Part shown: positions 1 to 8,592 of the stretch, one piece after another
How positions within the stretch are numbered: position 1 is the first letter of the stretch
Layout: each line of letters starts with the position of its first letter
Assembly (NCBI GenBank): GCA_964579295.1
Contig: CAZOGK010000004.1
Location: 1-64,000 of the forward strand
Direction: 5' to 3'
From: JAAYYY01 sp964579295
GTDB lineage: Bacteria; Chloroflexota; Anaerolineae; Promineifilales; Promineifilaceae
Length of the DNA: 64,000 nt
The notes under the pieces: generated by a model
Told to the model about the DNA's origin: nothing
Seen by the model: the letters and a program-made list of their open reading frames with translations, nothing else
Databases searched by the model: none
Program-made: the position numbers and the translations under genes

Positions 1-552
1 GCGCCCATGTTTACGGCGGCGGCCGGCGCTGGCGCCCTGGAGATTGTCGAGGAGAGCGAGGCCAGCATCGCCAGCGGCCTGCGCGCGCGCCTCGCCGGCG
101 TCGGCTTTATGCCCGGCCGCGCCTGGCAGGGCACCGACATGCTCGCCGTGCGGCCGGACGTGCAGACCATCGTCGATCCCTACAGCGGCGAGCCGCTCAC
201 CGCGTTCCCGGCGCTGGGCTGTGACGTGGCCGTGATCCACGTGCTGCGCGCCGACTACGCCGGTAATGCCGTCCTCGGCGGCAACCCGACCATCGACCTG
301 GAGCTGGCCCTGGTGGCCGACCGCGTCATCCTCACCGCCGAAGAAGTGACGCCGCGGCTGGAGGGCCCGCTCGACCTGATGGGGCAGTTGGTGACGGCAG
401 TGGTCGCGGCCCCCGGCGGCGCCCGGCCCACGAGCTGCTATCCGCTCTACCCCATTGACGGCGAGGAAATCCTCAACTATATAGCCGCTTGTAACGCCGG
501 AGCCTTCGCCGACTACGTGGCCGGCCGCTGGCTGCCGGCCGAGGAGCGTTGA
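1..552 (+). CDS. CoA-transferase family I, alpha subunit (5'-truncated)
   Basis: C-terminal 180 or so residues of a class I CoA-transferase alpha subunit of the glutaconate CoA-transferase/IpdA type. The frame is open to base 1, so the true start lies outside the window; the ATG at base 7 is internal. What remains has the late Rossmann-like core (stretches AVIHVLRADYAGNAV and VILTAEEV) and the tail with PTSCYPLYPIDGEEILNY typical of this subunit. These enzymes move CoA between acyl groups, or in the Ipd branch hydrolyse a cyclic acyl-CoA during ring breakdown. The next gene is the beta subunit, with overlapping stop and start, so the two are surely cotranslated. The substrate cannot be read from sequence. 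Confidence 0.85.
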   Translation, partial: APMFTAAAGAGALEIVEESEASIASGLRARLAGVGFMPGRAWQGTDMLAVRPDVQTIVDPYSGEPLTAFPALGCDVAVIHVLRADYAGNAVLGGNPTIDLELALVADRVILTAEEVTPRLEGPLDLMGQLVTAVVAAPGGARPTSCYPLYPIDGEEILNYIAACNAGAFADYVAGRWLPAEER

Positions 553-1394
553 GCGTGGACTACACCGTCGACGAGCTGATGGCCGTCTGCATCAGCCGCC
601 AGATCGAAAACGGCGAGCTGCTGGCCCAGGGTATCGCCACGCCGCTCGTCGCCGCCGGCTACCTGCTGGCCCGGCTGACCCACGCGCCCGACGTGTCCTT
701 CATCTCGGCCATCGGCCAGACGCTCTGCCGCGAGCCGGCGCCACTCGGCGTCGCGGCTATCGAAAGCCTGTGGATCAGCCAGGGCTTGCTGGGCGTCGGC
801 TTTGTCCAGGCCGCCGTTGACCTGCTGCCCCGCTTCGGACCGAAGGAGTTCTTCCGCCCGGGCCAGGTTGACGCCTGCGGCAACTTCAACAACGTCTACA
901 TGGGTGGCAGCTACGAGCGACCGCGGCTGCGGCTGCCGGGCAGCGGCGGCATTCCCGACGTCACGGTCTTCGAGGAGAAGGTCTATCTCTACGTGCCGCG
1001 CCACGGGCGCCATACCTTCGTGCCCCGGCTCGACTTTCGCAGCGGCCTGGGCCACGACCCGGCCCGCCGCGCCGGGAGCGGCCCGCGCTATCTCATCTCC
1101 GACCTGGGCCAGTTTGATTTTGTGCCCGCCGGCGGGCCGGACGCCGGCCGCATGCGCCTCACCAGCGTCCATCGCGGCGTCGCCGTGGCGCGCGTGCAGG
1201 CCAAGACCGGCTTTCCCCTGCTCATCGCGGACGACCTGGCGGAGACCGAGCCGCCCACGGCGGAAGAGCTGCGCCTCTTGCGCGAGGTCGTCGATCCCCT
1301 GGGCGTGCGCCAGCTGGAGACGCTGAGCGGCGCCGCCCGGCGCGACCGGCTGCGCGCCATCCTGCGTGCGGAAGCGGCGCTGGCGACCGCCTGA
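549..1394 (+). CDS. CoA-transferase family I, beta subunit lacking the catalytic Glu
   Basis: 281-residue partner of the preceding alpha subunit. It starts with TTG at 549 inside the overlap TTGA with the upstream stop; a GTG two codons later is an alternative. Conserved landmarks of glutaconate CoA-transferase subunit B are visible: VDACGNFNNVYMGG, RLPGSGGIPDV, and the ending SGPRYLISDLGQFDF. From memory of the Acidaminococcus GctB sequence, its catalytic Glu54 sits in VESGLMD. Here the aligned stretch is FISAIGQT, so the Glu is Ala at residue 54. The loss suggests a reaction that does not form a CoA-thioester on this residue, as proposed for IpdAB-type hydrolases; the assignment remains open. 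Confidence 0.82.
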   Translation: MSVDYTVDELMAVCISRQIENGELLAQGIATPLVAAGYLLARLTHAPDVSFISAIGQTLCREPAPLGVAAIESLWISQGLLGVGFVQAAVDLLPRFGPKEFFRPGQVDACGNFNNVYMGGSYERPRLRLPGSGGIPDVTVFEEKVYLYVPRHGRHTFVPRLDFRSGLGHDPARRAGSGPRYLISDLGQFDFVPAGGPDAGRMRLTSVHRGVAVARVQAKTGFPLLIADDLAETEPPTAEELRLLREVVDPLGVRQLETLSGAARRDRLRAILRAEAALATA

Positions 1395-1415
1395 GTCATA
1401 AGGAGGACAAACAGG

Positions 1416-2192
1416 ATGCGACTGGCAATACTCTCTGACGTACACGGCAACCTGACCGCGCTCGAAGCGGTGCTGGCGGACATCGGCGCCCAGGAGCGCC
1501 TGGACGCCATCTTCTTTGCCGGCGACCTCTGCGTCTTTGGGCCGCGGCCCAATGACTGTATTGAACGCGTGCGCTTTCACCAGCCGGAAATCGGCGCCAT
1601 TTACGGCAACACCGACGAGTGGGTGGCCGGCTCGCCCCTTCTCTCGCGGGACCTGCCGGGCGAGCAGCGCATCCGCTCCCGCCGCATACAGACCGTTGTC
1701 GATTGGACGCGAGAAAGTATCGCGCCGCCGAACCGCGCCTGGCTGGAGAGCTTGCCCTTCCACCGGACCGTCTCTCCGACTGTCAACCCGAGGGATGACC
1801 TGCTCATCGTGCACGCCAACCCGAAGAACGTGGACGACGTCATCTATCCCGACCCGGACCGGCAGCGGGAACTATTCGGCGAGGTGCGCCAGAGCGACGC
1901 CGACCTGGATAACCTGCTCGAAGATGTGCGGGCGGGCGTGGTCGCCTTCGGTCACCTCCACGTTCCCTCGCTGCGCCGCTGGGGTGACTTGCTGCTCGTC
2001 AACGTCGCCTCGGTCAGCCGGCCGGGGGACGATGACTGGCGCGCCAAGTATGCCATCCTGGAGTGGGACGGGAGCGGGTGGCGCGTCGAACAGCGGCGCG
2101 TCGCGTACGACATCGCCGCCGAAATCGGCGCCTACGAGGCCCGGCAGCCCCCGCAGTGGGAGGAAGAAGTAGATGCCCTGCGCCGCCTCTAA
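1416..2192 (+). CDS. Calcineurin-like metallophosphoesterase, YfcE/MJ0936-like
   Basis: 258-residue phosphoesterase with all five metal motifs: SDVHGN (residues 7-12), AGDLC near 37, YGNTDEW near 67, LIVHANP near 130 and FGHLHVP near 177. These coordinate two divalent metals in the fold that hydrolyses phosphomono- or diesters. The small size without extra domains matches the YfcE/MJ0936 group, some of which cleave cyclic nucleotides; the substrate is unknown. A strong ribosome site, AAGGAGG, lies about 7 nt before the ATG. It is 21 bp behind the CoA-transferase beta gene and probably cotranscribed with it, though no functional link is obvious. Confidence 0.85.
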   Translation: MRLAILSDVHGNLTALEAVLADIGAQERLDAIFFAGDLCVFGPRPNDCIERVRFHQPEIGAIYGNTDEWVAGSPLLSRDLPGEQRIRSRRIQTVVDWTRESIAPPNRAWLESLPFHRTVSPTVNPRDDLLIVHANPKNVDDVIYPDPDRQRELFGEVRQSDADLDNLLEDVRAGVVAFGHLHVPSLRRWGDLLLVNVASVSRPGDDDWRAKYAILEWDGSGWRVEQRRVAYDIAAEIGAYEARQPPQWEEEVDALRRL

Positions 2193-2243
2193 GCCGCCCG
2201 CCACGCGCCGTTAACCGGGGCGCAAACAGACCGGCCGCGCGCG

Positions 2244-2273
2244 TTGACAGGGGTCCCGCCTCACCTGTATACT
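2244..2273 (+). promoter_or_regulatory. Sigma70-type promoter of the acyl-CoA ligase gene
   Basis: TTGACA at 2244-2249 and TATACT at 2268-2273 are separated by 18 bp, an almost perfect housekeeping promoter. Transcription would start near 2280, giving a leader of about 86 nt before the ATG at 2366. It is the strongest promoter match seen in the window. Confidence 0.8.
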
Positions 2274-2365
2274 TTCTTATGACGCAGGGCGACATGAGCC
2301 TTTCTCGTCGGCCCTTCACTACTGAGCCATCGACTGTGCCCCGCTGGGGAATAGGAGGAAGACCC

Positions 2366-4072
2366 ATGAGCGTAAGCTATGCCGACAGGCCGTGGACCAG
2401 GCATTATGACGCCGGTGTCCCGGTAGAAGTGGCGCTGCCGCAGGCGCCGCTGTACGAGTTCCTGCGCCAGGCCGCCCGGCGCTTTCCCGAGCATTCCGCC
2501 CTCATCTTTAAGGGCAACCGTATCAGCTACCGGGAGCTAGACGAGGTTTCCGACGCGATTGCCGCTGGGCTGGTCGCCAATGGTTTCCAGAAAGGCGACC
2601 GCGCGGTCATTTATATGGCAAACACGCCGCAGACGGTCATGTCCTTCTACGGCATCCTGAAGGCCGGCGGCGTCGTCATTGCCACCAACCCCCTCTACAC
2701 CGAACGCGAGCTGGCCCACCAGCTGGCGGACTGTGGCGCCGAGACGGTCTTCGTCATGACCCTCTTCTACGATCTGCTCAAGCGCGTGCAGAAGTCGGGG
2801 GAGACGGCAGTGAAGCGCGTCATCGTCACCAACATTAAGGAATATCTGCCGCCCCACCTGCGCCTGCTCTTTGGGCTGCTCAAGGAGAAGAAGGAAGGGC
2901 ACGCCGCCACGCTGGAGCCCGGCGATGTCTGGTTCCAGGATTTTGTGGCGGCGGGTAAGCACGCGCCACCGGCCCGGGTCGAGGTCGGGCCCGACGACAT
3001 CGCTCTGCTGCAATACACGGGCGGCACGACCGGCATTGCCAAGGGCGCCGTCGCCCTCCATCGCAACCTGACCTCGAATACCAAGATGGTGAGTTCCTGG
3101 TTGACCGACCTGCGCGAAGGCAAGGAGATCATCCTGGGCAGCATCCCCTTCTTCCACTCCTACGGCATGATCACAGTCATGGCCCTCGCGCCCTCCATTG
3201 GCGCGACGATCGTCGCCATTCCTAACCCGCGTGACCAGAAGGACGTGCTGAGCAGCATCAATAAGTACAAGCCCACCGTCTTCCCCGGCGTCCCGGCCAT
3301 GTACATCGCCATTAACAACAACCCGGAGGTAGCCGCAGGCAAGTATGACCTGCGCTCCATCCGCGCCTGTATCAGCGGCTCGGCGCCGCTGCTACTGGAG
3401 ACCAAGACCAACTTCGAGCGCATCTCCGGCGCCAAGCTCGTGGAAGGCTATGGCCTGACCGAAGCGCACGTGGTTACCCACGCCAATCCTATCTACGGTG
3501 AGAACCGGCCGGGCATTGGCCTGCCGCTGCCCAATGTCGAGGCGCGCATTGTCAACGCCGAAGACGGCGAGACGGAAGTGCCGGTGGGCGAGATTGGCGA
3601 GCTGGTCATCCGCAGTCCCAGTCTGATGGCCGGCTACTGGCAGATGCCCACAGAGACGGCCAACACGCTGCGCGATGGCTGGCTCTACACCGGCGACATC
3701 GCCCGCATGGACGAGGACGGCTACTTCTACATTGAAGATCGCAAGAAGGACATGATCATCGCCGGCGGCTTCAACATCTACCCGCGCGAGGTGGAGGAGG
3801 TGCTGGCCGAGCACCCGGCCGTGGTCGAAGTGGCCGTCGCCGGCGTGCCCGATGCGCGCCGCGGTGAGACGGTGAAAGCCTGGATTGTCAAGCGCTCCGA
3901 CGACCCGACAACGGAAGCGGAGATCATCGAGTGGTGCAAGGAGCGCATGGCGAAGTACAAGTATCCGCGTGAGATTGAGTTCCGCAGCGAGCTGCCGCGC
4001 ACCACCGTGGGCAAGGTGCTCAAGCGCGAGCTGATCAAGGAGGCGATGGGCCAGGTTGAAGAACCGGCCTGA
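2366..4072 (+). CDS. fadD: Long-chain acyl-CoA synthetase (AMP-forming)
   Basis: 568-residue ANL-superfamily ligase that activates a fatty acid with ATP to acyl-AMP and then acyl-CoA. Motifs in order: the phosphate loop YTGGTTGIAKG at about 217-227, YGLTEAH around 370, the hinge region GWLYTGDIARMDEDGY, the linker DRKKDMIIAGGFNIYP, and the C-terminal catalytic Lys in PRTTVGKVLKREL. The start at 2366 is chosen because AGGAGG lies 7 nt upstream and the family N-terminus (PLYEFLRQAARRFPEHSALI) follows. The open frame extends about 100 codons further upstream, but that part covers the promoter and the previous gene. Chain-length preference is not readable. Confidence 0.92.
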   Translation: MSVSYADRPWTRHYDAGVPVEVALPQAPLYEFLRQAARRFPEHSALIFKGNRISYRELDEVSDAIAAGLVANGFQKGDRAVIYMANTPQTVMSFYGILKAGGVVIATNPLYTERELAHQLADCGAETVFVMTLFYDLLKRVQKSGETAVKRVIVTNIKEYLPPHLRLLFGLLKEKKEGHAATLEPGDVWFQDFVAAGKHAPPARVEVGPDDIALLQYTGGTTGIAKGAVALHRNLTSNTKMVSSWLTDLREGKEIILGSIPFFHSYGMITVMALAPSIGATIVAIPNPRDQKDVLSSINKYKPTVFPGVPAMYIAINNNPEVAAGKYDLRSIRACISGSAPLLLETKTNFERISGAKLVEGYGLTEAHVVTHANPIYGENRPGIGLPLPNVEARIVNAEDGETEVPVGEIGELVIRSPSLMAGYWQMPTETANTLRDGWLYTGDIARMDEDGYFYIEDRKKDMIIAGGFNIYPREVEEVLAEHPAVVEVAVAGVPDARRGETVKAWIVKRSDDPTTEAEIIEWCKERMAKYKYPREIEFRSELPRTTVGKVLKRELIKEAMGQVEEPA

Positions 4073-4117
4073 GCCGCCTTACCAGGACCCTTGTTCTTTG
4101 ACGAGGTAATTGCGCTG

Positions 4118-4181
4118 GCGAACGAATCAATTCGTGACGACAACGGCGCCCCTGGCAGGTGCGACTTCAGTCCCTTCGGCG
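4118..4181. repeat. Degenerate double-palindrome intergenic element
   Basis: Two inverted, imperfectly matching arms (GCGAACGAATCAATTCGTGA and the reverse complement of GTGCGACTTCAGTCCCTTCG) flank a GC-rich middle. The right arm carries the GACTGAAGTC core of the elements at 16964, 17056 and 44281. The left arm has a different self-complementary core, GAATCAATTC. It is the most diverged candidate member and lies just after the acyl-CoA ligase stop. Confidence 0.5.
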
Positions 4182-4240
4182 CCACCGCACTCTGTTGCCG
4201 AGTTATCGAGTAAAGGTTCATCCAAATTGACAGTCTATCG

Positions 4241-4278
4241 AGCGCCCGGCGCACGCGACGCGCCGGGCGCTTTGTTGT
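4241..4278 (+). terminator. Intrinsic terminator after the acyl-CoA ligase
   Basis: A perfect 11-bp GC stem (4241-4251 pairing with 4261-4271) encloses a 9-nt loop and is followed by the T-rich run TTTGTTGTT. The position fits transcription end for the acyl-CoA ligase. The next gene begins 70 bp downstream. Confidence 0.75.
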
Positions 4279-4349
4279 TGCCGGTAGCCATCCGCCGGCG
4301 CCCGATGTACCATATGAGCCGGACAGATACCGACCCGTAACGGAGTGTG

Positions 4350-6560
4350 ATGGGCGCCCTCAATCCCAATATTCCTACCCCCGAGCTATCCCGGCTGCTG
4401 ACGGCTGCCGCCGCCAAACGCGACGACTACGGCGTGCGCTACCTGACGCCGCAGCTCCTCCTGCGCGCTATCCTCGAAGACAGGCAGGCGGGGGCCAGCC
4501 AGATTCTCCATACCCTGGCGCAGCAGCGCGGCTTCCAGCTTGCCGAGCTGGAGCGGCGCACCGAGATGATGGCCCGGCACACGCCTGGCCGCGACGCCGA
4601 TTTCCTCTTTACCGACGATTTTGGCCGCGAGATTCCCCTGGCAGACGAGATGCTCGTCGTTCTGGACGAGGCGCTGAGCATCGCCCAGGCGCGCGACGAG
4701 CTGAAAGCCGGCAGCGGGCACGCCCTGGCCGCGATGGCCGACCCGAAAGTGACCACCTACGGCGTGCTGCAGCGGCTGGGCATTACCCAGGGCGCCGTGG
4801 TCGCCCTGCTGGATGACGTGGCCCAGGAAGGCGCCTCGCTGATCCATGACCATGTGCAGGAGGCGCGCGCCGGCGAGGCCAGTGCCGTCTACCAGCGGGA
4901 AGAGTTACAGCGCCGCCTGTTGCAGCTCCTCTCCCTGGCGCAGCGGCGCCACATCATCCTCGTCGGCCCCGAAGGCTCCGGGCGGCGCACGCTCGCCTAC
5001 AGCCTGGCGCTGCTGCTGGCCGAGGAGAAGGGACCGCCCGGCTTCCGCTCGCTGGTGACGATGAACGAGGCCGCGCTGCTCGACCGCCCCCTGGCGGCTA
5101 TCCGCGCCGGCCTGCGCCGCGCCAGCGGCGGCATCCTCGTCGTACCGGCCATCGACCGCTTCTTTGCCGACCGGCTGCGGGCTCCCTTCCCGGAGCAGAT
5201 CAACCGCGAGCTGCACAAGGCGCTGCTGGGCAACGAGCAGACCATCCTGGGCACGGCCACGGCCGGCGCCTACGACCGGCTGGCGCAAAACCCGCTCATC
5301 CGCGAGCACACGCAGCGGCTGGACGTGCCGCCGGCGACGCGCGATGAGGCCGTCGCCATGCTCGCCTACCACAAGCAACGACTGGAACAGGAGTACGAGA
5401 TTGCCGTCGAGCGCGCGGCGCTGGAGACGGCGGCGACCATTGCCAGCCAGTACATCCGCGACGTAGCCTTGCCAGCCAGCGCCGTACAGCTCGCCGATCG
5501 CGCCGCCGCCTCAGTACGGCTGGCGGCGCAGGAACAGCAGGCCCAGCCGGGAGCCGGGGGCAGTGAAGCCGAGGCGACCCTCGACGCCGAAGCGGTCCTG
5601 CTGACCGCCAGCCAGATCACGAAAATCCCGGTCAGCAAGCTCAGCGAAGACGAGCAGGGGCGCTATGCCAACATGGAGGCGGAGCTGCACAAGCGTCTCA
5701 TCGGCCAGGACGAGGCGGTTGCCGCCGTCAGCCGCGCGGTGAAGATTGCTCGTGTTGGCCTGCGCGACCCGCGCCGGCCCATCGGCAGCTTCCTCTTCCT
5801 CGGGCCAAGCGGCGTGGGCAAGTCCGAGCTGGCCAAGGCGCTGGCCGAGTTCATGTTTGGCAGCGAAGAGGCCATGCTCACCCTGGACATGAGCGAATAC
5901 CAGAACGAGGGCAGCGTCAACCGGCTCATTGGCGCGCCGCCGGGCTACGTCGGCTACGAGGGCGGCGGCCAGCTCACCGACTACGTGCGCGAGCGCCCCT
6001 ATACCGTCATCCTCTTCGACGAGGTAGAGAAGGCGCATGACCGGGTTTTTGACGTGCTGCTGCAGGTGCTGGACGAGGGCCGGCTCACCGACGGCCAGGG
6101 GCGCGCCGCCAGCTTCAGCGAGACGGTGATCATCATGACCAGCAACCTGGGCGCGCGCAGCCTGATGACGCCCGTCATCGGCGAGCCCGAGCGCGAGCTG
6201 GTGATGCAGGCAGTCCACAGCTTCTTCCGGCCGGAGTTCCTCAACCGCCTGGACGACATCATCTTCTTCCACCAGCTAACGTCCGAGCAGCTGGCGCAGA
6301 TACTGGACCTGATGCTCAAGACCGAGTTCCGGCTGGCCGGGCAGCAGGGTATCGAGCTGCAGGTCACGCCGGCCGCACGCGCCTGGCTGTTAGCCCAGAA
6401 CGACCAGCCGGAGTTCGGCGCCAGGCCGCTGCGCCGCATCATCGGGCGCCACGTGCGCGAGCCGCTTGCCAATTTCCTGCTCACCGAAAAGAAGGCGGAC
6501 ACGGCCACCGTCGTCGTCGATAGCGACGGCGCCGGCCTCGACTTCCGCATCGAGCAATAA
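4350..6560 (+). CDS. Clp/Hsp100 unfoldase with degenerate first AAA+ domain
   Basis: 736-residue ClpA/ClpB/ClpC-family ATPase. Residues 10-155 resemble the double Clp-N repeat. D1 (about 180-395) has lost its active site: Walker A reads GPEGSGRRT (206-214), so the Lys is Arg212, and the Walker B region reads ILVVPAIDRF with no acidic pair. D2 (about 440-736) is intact: GPSGVGKS (485-492), pore loop GYVG (532-535), Walker B ILFDE ending at 558, sensor TSNLG near 599, Arg finger FRPEFLNR, sensor 2 GARPLRR. There is no ClpB coiled-coil middle domain and no clear ClpP-binding loop. It is probably a disaggregase or substrate-specific remodeller driven by D2 alone. ATG 4350 is preferred over GTG 4347 because of CGGAG spacing. 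Confidence 0.85.
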   Translation: MGALNPNIPTPELSRLLTAAAAKRDDYGVRYLTPQLLLRAILEDRQAGASQILHTLAQQRGFQLAELERRTEMMARHTPGRDADFLFTDDFGREIPLADEMLVVLDEALSIAQARDELKAGSGHALAAMADPKVTTYGVLQRLGITQGAVVALLDDVAQEGASLIHDHVQEARAGEASAVYQREELQRRLLQLLSLAQRRHIILVGPEGSGRRTLAYSLALLLAEEKGPPGFRSLVTMNEAALLDRPLAAIRAGLRRASGGILVVPAIDRFFADRLRAPFPEQINRELHKALLGNEQTILGTATAGAYDRLAQNPLIREHTQRLDVPPATRDEAVAMLAYHKQRLEQEYEIAVERAALETAATIASQYIRDVALPASAVQLADRAAASVRLAAQEQQAQPGAGGSEAEATLDAEAVLLTASQITKIPVSKLSEDEQGRYANMEAELHKRLIGQDEAVAAVSRAVKIARVGLRDPRRPIGSFLFLGPSGVGKSELAKALAEFMFGSEEAMLTLDMSEYQNEGSVNRLIGAPPGYVGYEGGGQLTDYVRERPYTVILFDEVEKAHDRVFDVLLQVLDEGRLTDGQGRAASFSETVIIMTSNLGARSLMTPVIGEPERELVMQAVHSFFRPEFLNRLDDIIFFHQLTSEQLAQILDLMLKTEFRLAGQQGIELQVTPAARAWLLAQNDQPEFGARPLRRIIGRHVREPLANFLLTEKKADTATVVVDSDGAGLDFRIEQ

Positions 6561-6588
6561 GAGCCAATACATTAGACAGGAGGTGTGG

Positions 6589-7101
6589 ATGGACGACGAA
6601 CGAGCAAGCCTCATCGACAGACTGGCCGCCGCGCGCGCCGAGCTGGTGGAAGTGGCTCGTGACCTGGACCGGGATACGTGGACGCAGCCGGTTTATGCCC
6701 ACGGCGAAGAAAATGAATGGTCGGCGATGGACCTGCTCCGCCACCTCGTCTGGGCCGAAGGCGGCATGCTGCGGCTGCTGCGCCAGATTAAAGCCGGCGA
6801 GGAAGGCGTGCCGTCCGATTTTGACCTCGACCGCTACAATGCCGTCGGCGTGCAGAAGCTCAAGTCGGAGATGCCCGCCGAGCTGCTGCAGCGGCTGGCT
6901 GCCAACCGCCAGGAGCTGCTGGCCTTCATTGACACACTCACCGCCGACGATTGGGAGAAACAGGGGCGGCACGGCAGCCTGCACATCATGACCATCCGCG
7001 AGATTTGCGAGCTGATTGCCGCCCACGAGACGCAGCACCTGGAGGATATGCGCCAGCGGCTGCAGCTCGGCGAGAGCCGGCGCGGCGCAACGGCTGCCTG
7101 A
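6589..7101 (+). CDS. DinB-like four-helix metal-binding protein
   Basis: 170-residue all-helical protein of the DinB/YfiT superfamily. The expected three metal-ligand histidines are present: His52 in LLRHLVWAE, and His146 and His150 in AAHETQHLEDM. Members include thiol transferases using mycothiol or bacillithiol and many uncharacterised proteins, so no reaction can be assigned. The start is set by AGGAGG five bases before the ATG. It lies 28 bp after the Clp-like gene and upstream of a zinc-ribbon gene, so it is probably in the same transcript. Confidence 0.78.
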   Translation: MDDERASLIDRLAAARAELVEVARDLDRDTWTQPVYAHGEENEWSAMDLLRHLVWAEGGMLRLLRQIKAGEEGVPSDFDLDRYNAVGVQKLKSEMPAELLQRLAANRQELLAFIDTLTADDWEKQGRHGSLHIMTIREICELIAAHETQHLEDMRQRLQLGESRRGATAA

Positions 7102-7133
7102 AAGTGCCGTTGCCAGGCGAAGGAGTCATGACG

Positions 7134-7382
7134 ATGGTTAAGGCAAGTGTTGATCAGTTACTGGCGCAGGAGTTTGTCTGCAGCCACTGCGGCCGGCAGG
7201 GCGCGCACGTCGAGCGGCTCAGTATGGCCGGCAGCGGTCTATCGCGGCTGCTGGAAATCCAGCCCTACCGCTACGCCTTTGTGAGTTGCCTGAATTGTGG
7301 CTTTACCGAGGTCTTTAACCTGAAGATGCTGGAAGGGAAGGATGACCTGGGCACTTTCCTGGACATCCTCTTCTCTGGCTAA
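7134..7382 (+). CDS. Small zinc-ribbon protein
   Basis: 82-residue protein with two Cys pairs, CSHCG near residue 18 and CLNCG near residue 58, forming a zinc ribbon. It resembles the short predicted nucleic-acid-binding zinc-ribbon family (COG3478-like, from memory). The ATG at 7134 has GAAGGAG 8 nt upstream; the ATG at 7128 is too close to that site. It follows the DinB-like gene by 32 bp. Its role is unknown. Confidence 0.7.
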   Translation: MVKASVDQLLAQEFVCSHCGRQGAHVERLSMAGSGLSRLLEIQPYRYAFVSCLNCGFTEVFNLKMLEGKDDLGTFLDILFSG

Positions 7383-7396
7383 GCGCCGGGGGGTAA

Positions 7397-7427
7397 GGTG
7401 ACCGGCACTTTCAAAGTGCCGGTCACC
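7397..7427. terminator. Perfect hairpin between convergent genes
   Basis: GGTGACCGGCACTTT, one base, then its exact reverse complement. It sits between the stops of the converging zinc-ribbon and membrane-protein genes and could end transcription both ways, although no long T-run follows on either strand. A diverged copy of the same palindrome lies at 59586-59615. Confidence 0.6.
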
Positions 7428-7437
7428 GGGAACACGT

Positions 7438-8556
7438 TCATGCCAGCACGGCGTCCGCCTGCGTGAACAAGAAATGGTCGTGGTAATAGTGGATCCAGAG
7501 GAAGCTGAGCACCCCAATGTAGTAGGAGGTCTCCAGCGCATACGCAGCCTCGGCCCACTTGCCGCCGACGCCAAAGTGCAGAATGGCGAAGACGATGCCG
7601 ATGATGATCACCGCGCCAAAGGTCAGGGCCAGGTTAAAGCCATAGTAGACGCGCGCCTTGCCATCAGCTGAGATACGCTCCACAAAGGGCGTGCGGCGCA
7701 GCGCGCCCCGGTCGGCGCGCAGCCGGTTGATATACCAGGTCAGCGCCAGGTACTGGAAGCTGTGCCAGACGTTCATGCCCTGGAAGGCGGTGTCCAGGTT
7801 GCCCAGTGAGGGCACGATAAAGCTGGCGGCGGCGGTGAAGGCGATGAAGATAATCTTGGGCACGTGCGCCGTGCCGTTGCGCAGCTCGTAGATGCTCTTG
7901 GCGATGAAGGCGAGCAGGCTGAGCCCAAAGGCGGCGCCAGCGGCGTAGACCACCCAGGGCTGCTCGAAGACGCTGGGAATTATGTCGTTGAGGTGGTTCG
8001 GCCCGATGCTGAAATCCTGCGTAATGGCGATGCGGTAGGCCGCCAGCGGGTAGAGGCTGGTCAGCACCACGGCGTAGTCGATGGCCCGGCTCAGCGGTGA
8101 GAGCGAGCTGCGCACCACCTTATCGGCTTTCTGGTTGTAGGCTTCGACCACAAAGACAATCTGGTGCAGCACGTGAATCGAGGCCCAGAAAAAGAAGACG
8201 GTCAGCAGCAGTGTCAGGTTGGTCAGGGCCAGGGTGATCACCACCAGGGGGATGATGATCGACGAGCGCACAAAGCCGCCATAATGCTCGCGGAAGTCGG
8301 TATCCAGCGCCGTGCGCGTAAAGGTGGCGTACATATGCGGCCCGCCGATAAGGCCGGCGATCAGCAGGTTGACTGCCTGCCGGCCCGCGTCCGACTCCAC
8401 CATGAACACGTCCTTCATCAGCAGCCAGATGAGGTAGGGGATAGGGACAAGGATGACGCTGAGGCTGATAAAGGCCAGATCCCATTTGCGGTTGTAGATC
8501 CAGCCCGCCTCCCGTTCCATCGCGACCCCGCGACCATATGAAACAGCAGTAGTCAT
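7438..8556 (-). CDS. Multi-pass membrane protein with conserved-looking histidines, unknown function
   Basis: 372 residues, about eight hydrophobic segments. Histidines cluster at likely membrane edges: GGPHMYATF, IHVLHQIVF, NVWHSFQYLALTWY and IHYYHDHFLF near the C-terminus. Such patterns occur in integral membrane metal-dependent enzymes (for example Brp/Blh carotenoid cleavage or di-iron hydroxylases), but no family signature is certain and no function is claimed. The start is supported by a long purine-rich ribosome site (GGAGGAGAAGGAGG, read on the minus strand) ending about 4 nt before the ATG. An in-frame Met 12 codons later is an alternative. It stands alone, convergent with the zinc-ribbon gene. 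Confidence 0.7.
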   Translation of the reverse strand: MTTAVSYGRGVAMEREAGWIYNRKWDLAFISLSVILVPIPYLIWLLMKDVFMVESDAGRQAVNLLIAGLIGGPHMYATFTRTALDTDFREHYGGFVRSSIIIPLVVITLALTNLTLLLTVFFFWASIHVLHQIVFVVEAYNQKADKVVRSSLSPLSRAIDYAVVLTSLYPLAAYRIAITQDFSIGPNHLNDIIPSVFEQPWVVYAAGAAFGLSLLAFIAKSIYELRNGTAHVPKIIFIAFTAAASFIVPSLGNLDTAFQGMNVWHSFQYLALTWYINRLRADRGALRRTPFVERISADGKARVYYGFNLALTFGAVIIIGIVFAILHFGVGGKWAEAAYALETSYYIGVLSFLWIHYYHDHFLFTQADAVLA

Positions 8557-8592
8557 TGTTCCCTCCTTCTCCTCCTATGTACGATAAGGCCC

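Noticed and set aside
4110..4340. Open frame of 76 codons between the acyl-CoA ligase and the Clp-like gene
   Set aside because: It crosses the palindromic element and the terminator hairpin, has no ribosome site and looks random.
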